From Bacillus sp. FJAT-29790 (lineage in GTDB: Bacteria > Bacillota > Bacilli > Bacillales > Cytobacillaceae), in NCBI RefSeq assembly GCF_019039215.1, contig NZ_JAHNZZ010000003.1, forward strand, positions 119,824 through 166,626: 46,803 nucleotides of DNA, read 5' to 3'. The translations under genes and the position numbers were made by a program. The notes under the pieces are model-generated. The model ran no database searches and had not been told where the DNA came from. It saw only the letters and a list, made by a program, of their open reading frames with translations. Numbering within the stretch: position 1 is the stretch's first letter; each line of letters starts with the position of its first letter. Shown here one piece after another: positions 34,861 through 42,681 of the stretch.

Positions 34861-34899
34861 AAAGACCGCAAAGCTTTATTAAAGCATGTTGCAGTCTTT
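34861..34899. terminator. Hairpin between the pxp promoter region and the globin remnant
   Basis: AAAGACCGCAA and TTGCAGTCTTT pair with one mismatch, with a second small stem (GCTTT/AAAGC) in the loop. It may end transcription from the globin remnant, which lies about 130 bases upstream on the minus strand. T tracts are weak. The rest of 34900-35026 shows no gene. Confidence 0.45.
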
Positions 34900-35026
34900 C
34901 ATATTTCAATTTCTTACATTGCTTAGACAAAATAAAACTACCATATCTGCAATAAAATTAAACATGACTTTCTTCAAAAACCATTAATAATTTAGCCCAA
35001 ACAAATAAAACCGCTTAGCAGGGGCG

Positions 35027-35247
35027 TTATTTATACAAAATATCATCTTTAAGTGTGGCAATTTTACTTAAAGCTTGATCAATTTCCCTTTTATTCACTC
35101 CAAAATGGGCAAGGGCGTCTTGGAGATGCTGGGCAATCGCGTTGAAATGTTCGGGCTTTAAATTCATGCCTTCCGAATAAAATAATCCACAACCTTTTCA
35201 ATCGATTGTTCCCCGCCAACTTTTTCAAAAACTGTTTGTTCCGCCAT
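35027..35247 (-). pseudogene. Truncated haemoglobin (group I type) with an internal deletion
   Basis: From the ATG at 35247, with AGGAGTG upstream, the frame reads MAEQTVFEKVGGEQSIEKVV then DYF, the normal start of a truncated globin, and then stops a few codons later. In another frame the C-terminal part continues: GMNLKPEHFNAIAQHLQDAL, then AHFGVNKREIDQALSKIATL and a natural TAA. About 45-50 codons, which would include the haem-contact region, are missing between them. It is a deletion remnant; the protein would not bind haem. Confidence 0.8.
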
Positions 35248-35333
35248 GTATCATTCACTCCTTAGCATTTTAATGAACAGGGATTATTGTTTGGAATATA
35301 AACCGATTGTATTCTACTCTTTCCCATCCAAAA

Positions 35334-35362
35334 AATACAAAAAACCGGGCCTAAGCCCGGTT
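35334..35362 (-). terminator. Terminator of yugI
   Basis: AACCGGGC and GCCCGGTT pair perfectly around CTAA, followed on the minus strand by a run of six T. Seven bases after the yugI stop. Confidence 0.9.
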
Positions 35363-35368
35363 CAGATC

Positions 35369-35773
35369 TTACTTTTTAATTAAGTCATTACGTTGAGATT
35401 GGTCAATCCACTCTTGAAGCTTATCTTTAAGAGTATTGAACCCTTGTGCTGAGTCATCTTCCATTTTAATTGGAGCCGCTTGACGTTTGCGTGGTTTTTT
35501 CACTTTTGCTTCAGCTGCAGCAGCTGGGGCTTCTTCTGTTGCACGAATCGATAAACCGATTTTACCCGCTTTTTCATCGATAGATAAAACCTTAACGTTT
35601 ACTTCATCTCCTACTTTAAGATGCTCGTTAATATCTTTTACAAATCCGTGAGTTACCTCAGAAATATGAACAAGACCCTGTGTGTTTTCATCCAATGCAA
35701 CAAATGCACCGTATGGTTGAACACCAGTAACCTTTCCTGTAATAACACTGCCTATTTCGATTTTTTCCGACAT
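35369..35773 (-). CDS. yugI: S1-domain RNA-binding protein, general stress protein 13 (YugI)
   Basis: A 134-residue protein with one S1 RNA-binding domain (residues 6-78: GSVITGKVTGVQPYGAFVAL, GLVHISEVTHGFVKDINEHL, VKVLSIDEKAGKIGLSIRA) and a basic, alanine-rich C-terminal tail. It matches B. subtilis YugI, a ribosome-associated stress protein. AGGAGTG precedes the ATG. Next to it upstream lies the relic of the yugH-type aminotransferase, so the yug order is partly kept. Confidence 0.92.
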   Translation of the reverse strand: MSEKIEIGSVITGKVTGVQPYGAFVALDENTQGLVHISEVTHGFVKDINEHLKVGDEVNVKVLSIDEKAGKIGLSIRATEEAPAAAAEAKVKKPRKRQAAPIKMEDDSAQGFNTLKDKLQEWIDQSQRNDLIKK

Positions 35774-36063
35774 GAAAACACTCCTAATTTTTTTAATATT
35801 TATCCCTTTATTCGCAATTAAAAATTATACCATAGTTTAACTAAATTATCAAAAATTCTTTTTAAGGGTTATCTCTATTTTGCTCCTTTTTATCATTATT
35901 ATTGAAAGGATCATTCCCTTTCCTTCCATTTAAACGCAATTATATTAGGATTCTTATAAATAGAATGTTTTTCAATCTTTTTTAGAAATAGCTTGTATGA
36001 AAAAGGGAATACTGGATATCCTTATATAATAAAGGCTTTCGAGTATTCCCCCTTTCTTGAAGT
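35774..36063. other. Intergenic region without a supportable gene
   Basis: AT-rich sequence between yugI and the aminotransferase relic. Apart from a likely promoter area of yugI I see no open frame with a ribosome site, no RNA gene and no repeat copy. Confidence 0.5.
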
Positions 36064-36093
36064 GGACAATCCGTTTTGGATTGTCCCTTTTTT
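36064..36093 (+). terminator. Hairpin next to the aminotransferase relic
   Basis: GGACAATCC and GGATTGTCC pair perfectly around GTTTT, with a T run on the plus-strand side. No plus-strand gene ends here, so it may once have been bidirectional for lost genes. Confidence 0.6.
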
Positions 36094-36205
36094 ACTTTTT
36101 CAGGATCATCCTTCTTATTGCTTCCTTCAGCTTCTCCATTGATGTCGCATAGGAGCAGCGGACATGCCCCTCCCCGCTTCACCAAAAACATTCCCGGGTC
36201 ATTAA
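36092..36205 (-). pseudogene. C-terminal relic of a yugH-type aminotransferase
   Basis: The minus strand from about 36155 to the stop at 36092 reads HVRCSYATSMEKLKEAIRRM and then ILKK, the typical end of class I aminotransferases. Just upstream, in a second frame, VFGEAGRG precedes it, so one base is lost at about 36157. Nothing recognisable remains further upstream. In B. subtilis yugH (aminotransferase) lies between yugG and yugI, beside yugF, which matches this position. The rest of the gene, and yugG, are absent. Confidence 0.72.
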
Positions 36206-36379
36206 TAGCGAATAAAAAGGGCAATATACCAATAACACTACTATAATTAGGGATGAATTTCTTTTTTTGTGCAAATAATAAATTGTCAGTCGGCCGACAT
36301 TTACATACTGGATTGAGAGTAGACGCTCATGACTGTTTTATAGCTGAGTTATAATTTTCGTATGAATAAGGAGGTACGG

Positions 36380-37210
36380 ATGAAAATGAAACAAGGTATC
36401 ATAACAGGAAATGCGACAATAAACGGTACTAAAGTATACTATGAGCACTACCGGCATGAATCTTCCCAGGAGACTGTTGTTCTGCTGCACGGTTTCCTTT
36501 CATCCACTTTCAGTTATCGGCGCCTAATCCCATTACTAATAAATGAATTTAATGTGATATCCGTTGACCTGCCCCCTTTTGGAAAAAGCGGGAAATCCAA
36601 GAGCTTTATTTACTCTTACGAAAATCTCGCACATACCGTGATTCAGCTTGTAGAAAAACTAGGTGGGCAAAATATCATCTTGATTGGACATTCCATGGGC
36701 GGGCAAATCACCTTGAACATTCTGCACTTCCGGCCCGATTTTGTAAAATTAGCCGTGTTATTATGCAGCTCCTCTTATCTGAAAAAGTCTAAGCTGCCGC
36801 TCATTTTTTCGAGTTATATCCCCTTTTTTCACTTGTATGTAAAACTGTGGCTTAAGCGATCTGGAGTAAAGAATAATTTAAGACAAGTTGTCTATGATCA
36901 TTCTTTGATTGACGAAGATATGGAGCAAGGCTATTTAGTTCCATTTCTAGAAGATGATATTTTTCACGCCCTTACAAGGATGATTAGGGACCGGGAAGGG
37001 GACTTGTCTGTGGAAACGCTGAATGGAATTGAAACACCGTGTCTATTAATTTGGGGAGAGCATGACAAGGTTGTACCATTATCCATCGGTGAACGGTTAA
37101 ATAAAGACTTAAAAAATTCAGAGCTTATTGTGTTGAAGGAAACAGGTCATCTCGTGCCTGAAGAACGGCCAGAAGAGGTTTTGATGTATATTAAGCAATT
37201 TATGGACTGA
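36380..37210 (+). CDS. yugF: Alpha/beta hydrolase (YugF)
   Basis: A 276-residue hydrolase with the classical triad: nucleophile in GHSMGGQ, aspartate in GEHDKVVP and histidine in TGHLVPEERPEE, plus VVLLHGFLSSTFSYRRLIPL as oxyanion-hole strand. The start at 36380 follows AAGGAGG; an ATG six codons earlier lies before that site. It matches B. subtilis YugF in position next to yugE and yugI. The substrate is unknown. Confidence 0.88.
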   Translation: MKMKQGIITGNATINGTKVYYEHYRHESSQETVVLLHGFLSSTFSYRRLIPLLINEFNVISVDLPPFGKSGKSKSFIYSYENLAHTVIQLVEKLGGQNIILIGHSMGGQITLNILHFRPDFVKLAVLLCSSSYLKKSKLPLIFSSYIPFFHLYVKLWLKRSGVKNNLRQVVYDHSLIDEDMEQGYLVPFLEDDIFHALTRMIRDREGDLSVETLNGIETPCLLIWGEHDKVVPLSIGERLNKDLKNSELIVLKETGHLVPEERPEEVLMYIKQFMD

Positions 37211-37235
37211 AACTGTTGCAGAGATATTGAAAAAA

Positions 37236-37266
37236 GCGGCAATCCTTTAAGGTTGCCGTTTTTTTC
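37236..37266 (+). terminator. Terminator of yugF
   Basis: GCGGCAATCC and GGTTGCCGT pair with one wobble around TTTAA, followed by seven T. Confidence 0.85.
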
Positions 37267-37305
37267 GTATTTACGGCCGGAATCCTTCTAGCTGGAAATT
37301 CCCTT

Positions 37306-37566
37306 TTATAAGGCGCAGGCCCCGCTATCTTTAATGGCTAATAGCTTCCCTGCGATCTCTTTGCATGTTTCAAGCGGAATAAGTTCTTCAAAGGAAAACT
37401 CATAGATCGCTTGAATTTTCCGAGCCAGTTTTTCTTGATCATCCAATCCATGGATTGCTTGTACGATATCCGCGATTTCTGTATCATAATTTCCCGGACC
37501 TATTCCGAATGGGTCCCATTCATTTAACATATACACAAGTTGAAGGTTCATTTCCTGTAATTGCAT
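37306..37566 (-). CDS. yugE: DUF1871 family protein (YugE)
   Basis: A small acidic cytoplasmic protein of 86 residues with WDPFGIGPGNYDTEIADIVQ at the centre, as in the DUF1871 family typified by B. subtilis YugE. It is convergent with yugF. An AAAGGTGA site precedes the ATG. No function is known. Confidence 0.85.
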   Translation of the reverse strand: MQLQEMNLQLVYMLNEWDPFGIGPGNYDTEIADIVQAIHGLDDQEKLARKIQAIYEFSFEELIPLETCKEIAGKLLAIKDSGACAL

Positions 37567-37653
37567 CCAATCACCTTTTTTATTTTTACTTTATATTTTC
37601 ATCACTTATCATAGAATAAGATTAAACAAATGAAAAGGAGGAGAGGAGACGAA

Positions 37654-37719
37654 ATGAATGAATATAATTATAATTGGCCCGTGTTGAATAGAGTTCTGAT
37701 ATATCCAGAATTTCGCTGA
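37654..37719 (+). CDS. Possible 21-residue ORF with a strong ribosome site
   Basis: ATG at 37654 follows AAAGGAGGAGAGGAGACGAA, an unusually strong ribosome site. The frame reads MNEYNYNWPVLNRVLIYPEF plus one residue, then stops inside a run of GCTGATAT-type repeats. It may be a tiny gene or the start of one cut short by the repeat sequence. The surrounding 37567-37902 has no other candidate gene. Confidence 0.3.
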   Translation: MNEYNYNWPVLNRVLIYPEFR

Positions 37720-37860
37720 TATAATACTCGAAATCGCGATATATTCGAAAATCCGCTGATATTGGTTCTAAAATGGTCTTTATTTTGTTAGATGGATAAA
37801 ATCCCCATTAAGAACTTCTCAATTTCTAAATAAAATTACGCTGTTATCTTCTTAATTTGG

Positions 37861-37886
37861 AAAAGCCGCCTTCTCAGGCTGCCTTT
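37861..37886 (-). terminator. Probable terminator of sodC
   Basis: Read on the minus strand, AAGGCAGCCT and AGGCGGCTT pair with mismatches around GAGA and end in four T. It lies about 20 bases after the sodC stop. Confidence 0.5.
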
Positions 37887-37902
37887 CTCATTTTATTCAC
37901 CA

Positions 37903-38457
37903 CTATTTTTTATCATCCTGTGCCTTTTTCTGTCCCTGGCCCTTTTTAACTTTTGAAATGGAACCACATGCAATCCGCTCTCCTGAATCGCCGGCAGGCT
38001 GGGTCATGCCGTCATCCGATGATTTGTGGATGATAATGGATGTCCCTTTTTTCGTAAATAATGAGTTTTTTGCCTCATTTAACGTAACATTAGGTGCCAT
38101 CAAATCAATCTTTACCTTGCCATCTCCCTTTACAATCAGATTTGGAAGATCTCCAGCATGGGCTCCTTTCGGATGCAGCAGTCCGTGTTCTTTATCTTCG
38201 GGATTGAAATGGTTTCCTGCCGATTTAAAATCAGGGGGGTCACATTTTCCGGTATCATGGAGATGGATGGCATGTTCTCCGGGAGATAGCCCCTTTAGAT
38301 TAATTTTCATTTTTACACCCTTTGCTTGTTGTTCTAATTTAATAGTGCCTAACGAATCGTTGACAGAATTAAACATTTTAACATCAACGTTTTTAACGTT
38401 TTCTTCTCCACACCCTGTAAGAAAAAGAAATAATACGAACACCCAAACTTTTTTCAT
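37903..38457 (-). CDS. sodC: Cu/Zn superoxide dismutase-like lipoprotein
   Basis: A 184-residue secreted lipoprotein (lipobox LTGC at residues 13-16) with a Cu/Zn-SOD fold. All metal ligands seem present: HLH for copper, NHFNP as bridging histidine, KEHG and GAHAGDLPN for zinc, and [10 protein letters not shown] for the last copper histidine. The end has the family motif GERIACGSI and then a lysine-rich tail. B. subtilis YojM is the relative; unlike it, by my reading, this copy keeps the copper ligands and may be active. GGAGG precedes the ATG. Confidence 0.85.
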   Translation of the reverse strand: MKKVWVFVLFLFLTGCGEENVKNVDVKMFNSVNDSLGTIKLEQQAKGVKMKINLKGLSPGEHAIHLHDTGKCDPPDFKSAGNHFNPEDKEHGLLHPKGAHAGDLPNLIVKGDGKVKIDLMAPNVTLNEAKNSLFTKKGTSIIIHKSSDDGMTQPAGDSGERIACGSISKVKKGQGQKKAQDDKK

Positions 38458-38531
38458 TATGATAAATCCTCCATCTAATTATATGGCTCTATTGTTTCCA
38501 AATTTATCATTGAATAAACGAAATTCATAAT

Positions 38532-38800
38532 GACTGTTTTAGCCTTCAAAGTTTGCCCGATGATTTCCGCTGCGGGCACTTGCTTTCCGCGGGGAGGGAC
38601 GGAAGCCTCCTCGGCGTTACCGCCTTTGGGGTCTCCGCTTCCTCTATTCCCGCAGGATACTGAATTTACATCCTTGAATCTGCCCACGCACGAAGGAAAT
38701 GTGATAGCATTTTCGAGGAGTCAAGTACCCTCTGCTCCAATCAACTCAGATTATTAAATAAAAATCAAATAATAAAAGCAACAATCTTTATAAATGAGCC
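38532..38800. mobile_element. MITE-like TIR element, copy D
   Basis: A 269-bp copy from GACTGTTTTAGCC to AAAAGCAACAATC...GAGCC. It keeps the GC-rich core (TTTCCGCGGGGAGGGACGGA, CCTCCTCGGCG, CCCGCAGGA) and the CTCCAATCAACT arm. An extra segment with a second partial core near 38690-38730 suggests internal rearrangement. No clear target duplication. Fills the gap between sodC and the small membrane protein. Confidence 0.68.
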
Positions 38801-38801
38801 T

Positions 38802-38834
38802 AAAAAAAGAGAACAGCCCAGTTTAGCTGTTCTC
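38802..38834 (-). terminator. Terminator overlapping the end of the small membrane protein gene
   Basis: GAGAACAGC and GCTGTTCTC pair perfectly and a run of seven T follows on the minus strand. The stem includes the last codons and the stop codon at 38823. Confidence 0.85.
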
Positions 38835-39035
38835 ACCACCATTATTCATTTCTTGCTTTAAACGTTCTTCTAATTCTTTTGCCTTTTCAGCTTGGCGTTT
38901 GGATATGCGAAGAATAAAGCGAAAGGTCAAAATACACGCAATAAAAAAAACTGCAAAACTAATGGCCGCCGGAAAATATTCTGATTTATCTTGTGGAAAA
39001 TATAAAAACAAAGACAGTACATACCATTGCAACAT
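38823..39035 (-). CDS. Small membrane protein of unknown function
   Basis: A 70-residue protein with one clear membrane helix (about residues 21-44) and perhaps a short hydrophobic N-terminus, followed by a highly charged helical tail rich in K and E. AAAGGA precedes the ATG. A terminator is fused to its end. I do not recognise the family. The tail may form a coiled coil on the cytoplasmic side. Confidence 0.6.
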   Translation of the reverse strand: MLQWYVLSLFLYFPQDKSEYFPAAISFAVFFIACILTFRFILRISKRQAEKAKELEERLKQEMNNGGENS

Positions 39036-39188
39036 AACATTCGATCCTTTCTGTTAGAAAAGCGAAAACGCCTTCGGAACAACCAAAGCAGTCGTTCAGT
39101 GAATAATTATATCAACAATGGAGAGACTATCCAATCAATATGCTGTAGGAAAAAACTCCTCATCTCCATATTGATTACATGAATCCCT

Positions 39189-39857
39189 TTATTTTACGAC
39201 CTTTATCTTTTTAATTACAACATCTTTAACCGGTTTGTCATTTGGACCAGTCTCTATATTTGCCATACTATCAACGATCTCCATGCCTTCAATGACCTGA
39301 CCAAAAACCGTATGCTTGAAATCTAGCCATGGCGTACCACCATTGCCATATGCTTCTATTATTTCTTTCGGATAGCCAGCCTTCTCCATTTGATCCGCCA
39401 AACTGGGATCAACGGAACTGTTTTGCACGATGAAAAACTGGCTCCCATTTGTATTCGCTCCAGAGTTAGCCATCGAAAGTGCTCCACGAAGATTAAATAA
39501 TTTGTCGGAAAACTCATCTTCAAAAGGTTTTCCGTAAATACTTTCTCCACCAAAACCCGTACCTTGCGGATCCCCACCCTGGATCATAAAATCCTTGATG
39601 ACCCGGTGAAATATCAAACCGTCATAATAGCCGTTCTCACTGTGAGTAATAAAGTTTTCAACGGCCTTTGGCGCATATTCAGGAAACAACTTAATTTTTA
39701 TCGTTCCCATTGACGTTTCCATTTCGACTAACTTCTCGCCTTTTTGAACTTCATTCGTCAATTGTGGATAATTTGTGTTTTTATTGTCGTTCTCTTTTCC
39801 ACATGCCGCTAACAATAGCATGATTGCCAAAATCGGGACAAATAATCTTAATTTCAT
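39189..39857 (-). CDS. Peptidyl-prolyl isomerase, cyclophilin-type lipoprotein
   Basis: A 222-residue extracytoplasmic lipoprotein (signal ending LLAAC near residue 19) with a full cyclophilin domain: [34 protein letters not shown], the [20 protein letters not shown] core and a C-terminal [12 protein letters not shown]. The arginine, phenylalanine and glutamine of the active site are present. It probably assists folding of exported proteins. Ends in [10 protein letters not shown]. Compared with cytoplasmic PpiB it carries an additional lipid anchor and linker. Confidence 0.9.
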   Translation of the reverse strand: MKLRLFVPILAIMLLLAACGKENDNKNTNYPQLTNEVQKGEKLVEMETSMGTIKIKLFPEYAPKAVENFITHSENGYYDGLIFHRVIKDFMIQGGDPQGTGFGGESIYGKPFEDEFSDKLFNLRGALSMANSGANTNGSQFFIVQNSSVDPSLADQMEKAGYPKEIIEAYGNGGTPWLDFKHTVFGQVIEGMEIVDSMANIETGPNDKPVKDVVIKKIKVVK

Positions 39858-40014
39858 CAGGTTACTCCTCCATAATACAAAGGTTCTTTAGTTCGCGGTA
39901 ATTTTTCAATGCATTTCCCATACAAAGCCTGTATATCCCCTCTTAGCTTACCTGATTTCGTGAAATTTTGCACTTTGTTTTTCCAAAATTCTCCGTCATA
40001 ATAGTATTAAGTAA

Positions 40015-40206
40015 TCAAATTCGCCTTGGCGTATTTTCGCCCAGATTTTTACCTTAGCTTGCTCATAAATTCCTTTAAAAAATCTGAAGCATCCGCCGGA
40101 GGCTTAACTTTATTCAGCCGGAGTTTGATCCCCCACTGAATTGGATCCTATTTGCATTCATCTCGCCACTTATATCATTTAGAGACTTCTGCTGAATAAA
40201 GTTAAA
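40015..40206 (+). repeat. 192-bp multi-hairpin repeat, copy 4
   Basis: Runs TCAAATTCGCCTTGGCG to TGCTGAATAAAGTTAAA. It contains GGCG/CGCC, CAGATTTTT/AAAAATCT and the 15-base arm TTAACTTTATTCAGC paired with GCTGAATAAAGTTAA at the end. It abuts the kapB ribosome site (AAAGGGGA), so it forms the kapB leader. The preceding 39858-40014 has no gene. Confidence 0.88.
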
Positions 40207-40223
40207 GAAAGGGGACGAATTTC

Positions 40224-40604
40224 ATGTCAGAATTTAAAATTGGTGACAAGGTAACAGCTATTTATAAAACAGGGAAATATGTTGGAGAGATAACGGACAT
40301 TCGCCCACAGCATTATTTAGTCCGTGTATTAGGGGTCATAAAGCATCCGATGCAAGGGGATTTGCATAGCCCAAAGGATGCCGAAGTTATGTTCTTTCAC
40401 GAGCGCAGGGCATTGGCATTCAGAGAACAAACAAATGTGCCAAAACAAATGGTTAAACATTATGAGGAAGAAATTCCCGATTATAAGGATTCTTTAAAAG
40501 CTGCTTTAGAAAAAATGAAGCAGGAACTAAAAGAAACTTCTACCCCATGGGCAGACCAAAGCCTAAAAAATATCGAATCACTTGAACAGGATTATTTCAA
40601 ATAA
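40224..40604 (+). CDS. kapB: Kinase-associated protein B, KinB signalling (KapB)
   Basis: A 126-residue protein with an N-terminal SH3-like barrel (FKIGDKVTAIYKTGKYVGEI, VRVLGVIKHPMQGDLHSP) and a helical C-terminal half. It matches B. subtilis KapB, a lipid-associated protein needed for the KinB route into the sporulation phosphorelay. AAAGGGGA lies 10 bases before the ATG. It is convergent with kapD, as if in the kap locus. Confidence 0.92.
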   Translation: MSEFKIGDKVTAIYKTGKYVGEITDIRPQHYLVRVLGVIKHPMQGDLHSPKDAEVMFFHERRALAFREQTNVPKQMVKHYEEEIPDYKDSLKAALEKMKQELKETSTPWADQSLKNIESLEQDYFK

Positions 40605-40608
40605 GAAC

Positions 40609-40646
40609 AAAAGCCAAATCACATCGAATGCGATTTGGCTTTTTTA
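40609..40646. terminator. Bidirectional terminator between kapB and kapD
   Basis: AAGCCAAATC (40611-40620) and GATTTGGCTT (40632-40641) pair perfectly, with A and T runs outside. It overlaps the kapD stop codon and serves both convergent genes. Confidence 0.9.
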
Positions 40647-41264
40647 TGCAAATTTATTCAGTAGTTTTGAAAAATCGACCCGCTCCCCAATGGTTGTTGG
40701 TTCAGGTCGCTGAAGGTATCTTTTATCCTTTTCAACCAATCTGAAAATATTATACGTAGTCATTGCATCATCTAAAGCTCGATGATGTTTGCCCGTTCCT
40801 TCTTTCCCATATTCCTGGACGGCTTTCCATAAGCCTGTTTGGTTCTGATCTCCAAAAAAGCGCTTGTATTCCATCGACAGGTCTACTTCGTTTCCCTTAA
40901 AAGGAAATGGGAGCCCAGCTTGGTGACAATTATTCCGCAGCACCTTCATATCCATATTTCCCCAAGTGATAATCGTGCAGGATTGATTGCCGCTGAACTC
41001 CTTTAGCTTTTTGACAAGTTCAAGAAAGGAAATCCCTTGGTCTACCTGTTCCTGTGAAATATGAAGAAACGACTTGCAGCGCTCAGACAATTTCGGGAAA
41101 CGAACAGGAGCAATATATGACGAGAACTGGTCACATATCCGTTCCTTTGCCACAGAAACGACCCCAGCTTCAATGATTTCCGGATAAAACCCCTTGAAAC
41201 GTCCTCCCTTTTCCGGCATCGTAAATTCAAAATCAATGAATAAATAGCGATGCTCCTCCCCCAT
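40644..41264 (-). CDS. kapD: 3'-5' exonuclease, inhibitor of the KinA sporulation pathway (KapD)
   Basis: A 206-residue DEDDh exonuclease: FIDFEFT (first D and E), TWGNMDMKVL (second D) and HRALDDAMTTYNIF (catalytic H and D). This is the length and pattern of B. subtilis KapD, which represses the KinA route to sporulation. I start at the ATG at 41264, seven bases after AGAAGGTG; the frame extends 30 codons upstream without a ribosome site. Confidence 0.9.
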   Translation of the reverse strand: MGEEHRYLFIDFEFTMPEKGGRFKGFYPEIIEAGVVSVAKERICDQFSSYIAPVRFPKLSERCKSFLHISQEQVDQGISFLELVKKLKEFSGNQSCTIITWGNMDMKVLRNNCHQAGLPFPFKGNEVDLSMEYKRFFGDQNQTGLWKAVQEYGKEGTGKHHRALDDAMTTYNIFRLVEKDKRYLQRPEPTTIGERVDFSKLLNKFA

Positions 41265-41541
41265 GTTTTCACCTTCTTTCGTTAAAAATTTGCCGATCAC
41301 TTCTAGACTCCCTTTAGATTCCCATCCTATATAAGATATGAATTTCGAAGTCATTTAATCTATTTAAAGTACAGGAATGTTAGCAAAAATCAATAAATAG
41401 TAAGGCACACATTTTTTCTTTTATTATACCATGAAATATTTTAATTTTTCTGTGTAATTTCATTTTTTTATCTTTATTTAATGATAAATGGCTCCACTGT
41501 ATATTTCCAAGACTTTCAGCATAGATTTAGTACTAGAAAAA

Positions 41542-41733
41542 TCAAATTCGCCTTGGCGTATTTGTGCCCAGATTTTTAACTTAGCTTGCTCGATAAATTC
41601 CTAAAAAAAATCTAAAGGCTCGCCGGAGGCTTAACTTTATTCAGCCGGGTTTGAACCCCCACTGAATTGGATACCTTTTTGCATTCATCTCGCCACTTAT
41701 ATCGTTTAGAGACTTCTGCTGAATAAAGTTAAA
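41542..41733 (+). repeat. 192-bp multi-hairpin repeat, copy 5
   Basis: Runs TCAAATTCGCCTTGGCG to GCTGAATAAAGTTAAA, with small deletions in the middle (AAATCTAAAGGCTCGCCGGA instead of the usual longer text). It lies about 110 bases upstream of the signal-peptide protein. The rest of the 41265-41841 gap is AT-rich and holds no gene I can support. Confidence 0.87.
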
Positions 41734-41841
41734 ACATTTCCAGAGAAAGGGGGGATTGTCTACTTTTTGCTGAAACCTTACCCGTTCACAGGTGCATACA
41801 GAATAAACAAAGATTAATATGATTGAAGAAAGGAAAATCAA

Positions 41842-42420
41842 ATGAAAAAACTAGTGATGATTTTTGCTTTCTGTATGGTTCTGACATTGTCCACCTCATT
41901 GAAACCGGCTTTTATTCATGCAAATAGTATGGATGCAAATAGTAAGGTTGAATTCTTAAATGCACTAAATAAACAGCTAAGCAATACCGTACACTATTAT
42001 CGTCAAGATTCAGTACAGTTGATTGACGGACTTGATTTACAAGGAAAAGTAGTAAAGGTTGTTAAAAAAGATAATCCCGGTACGAAAGAAAATGAAGAAG
42101 TCACTGAAGAATATACCTCTCATCTTGCTGTTGCTTTCGTTGAGCTTGAACAAGTACGTGACAGCCTCTGGGCATTCAAAAAAACCGATTTTTACTATTA
42201 TGATTTAGACAAGAAAGAATTTTTAACTTCTAGCAATGTACTGATGAATGGTGAAGTAAAAAGCTTCTTTGATTCTTATGTCCAAAATATTGACAAATCG
42301 ATGACCCCCTTCTCCCAAGTCCTGTTTATGTTTTTCCTCTCATTGATTATCATTGTGCCATTATTGATCATGATTTTCCATAATAAAGGAAGAAGCACAA
42401 GCACGAACATTTATTATTAA
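41842..42420 (+). CDS. Secreted or membrane-anchored protein of unknown function
   Basis: A 192-residue protein with a cleavable signal peptide (about 1-28, likely cleavage near FIHANS), a polar extracellular domain with many YYR and YYYDL residues, and a C-terminal membrane helix (about 158-180, VLFMFFLSLIIIVPLLIMIF) followed by a short positive cytoplasmic tail. AAAGGA precedes the ATG. I do not recognise the family, and the neighbours give no clue. Confidence 0.7.
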   Translation: MKKLVMIFAFCMVLTLSTSLKPAFIHANSMDANSKVEFLNALNKQLSNTVHYYRQDSVQLIDGLDLQGKVVKVVKKDNPGTKENEEVTEEYTSHLAVAFVELEQVRDSLWAFKKTDFYYYDLDKKEFLTSSNVLMNGEVKSFFDSYVQNIDKSMTPFSQVLFMFFLSLIIIVPLLIMIFHNKGRSTSTNIYY

Positions 42421-42430
42421 AGCGGCTTAG

Positions 42431-42459
42431 GAGGATGAGAATGACTCATCCTCTTTTTC
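42431..42459 (+). terminator. Terminator of the unknown anchored protein
   Basis: GAGGATGAG and CTCATCCTC pair perfectly around AATGA, followed by five T. Confidence 0.9.
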
Positions 42460-42681
42460 ATTTGACTCACTTAATTTATCCATAATCAATCAGTACAAAA
42501 TGTTTGTTTTTTCGATCAAAATAGCTATTTAAAAAATATTTTTTTAAAAAAATTGTCTCTTTTTTACGTGTTTCTACCTATTTATTATAAAAGTCCACAA
42601 AAAAAACGTTAATTCGACATCATTGAAAAAAAATTCAGTTTTCATGATATAATATAAAAAAAAAGTAAAGGAACGAGAATA

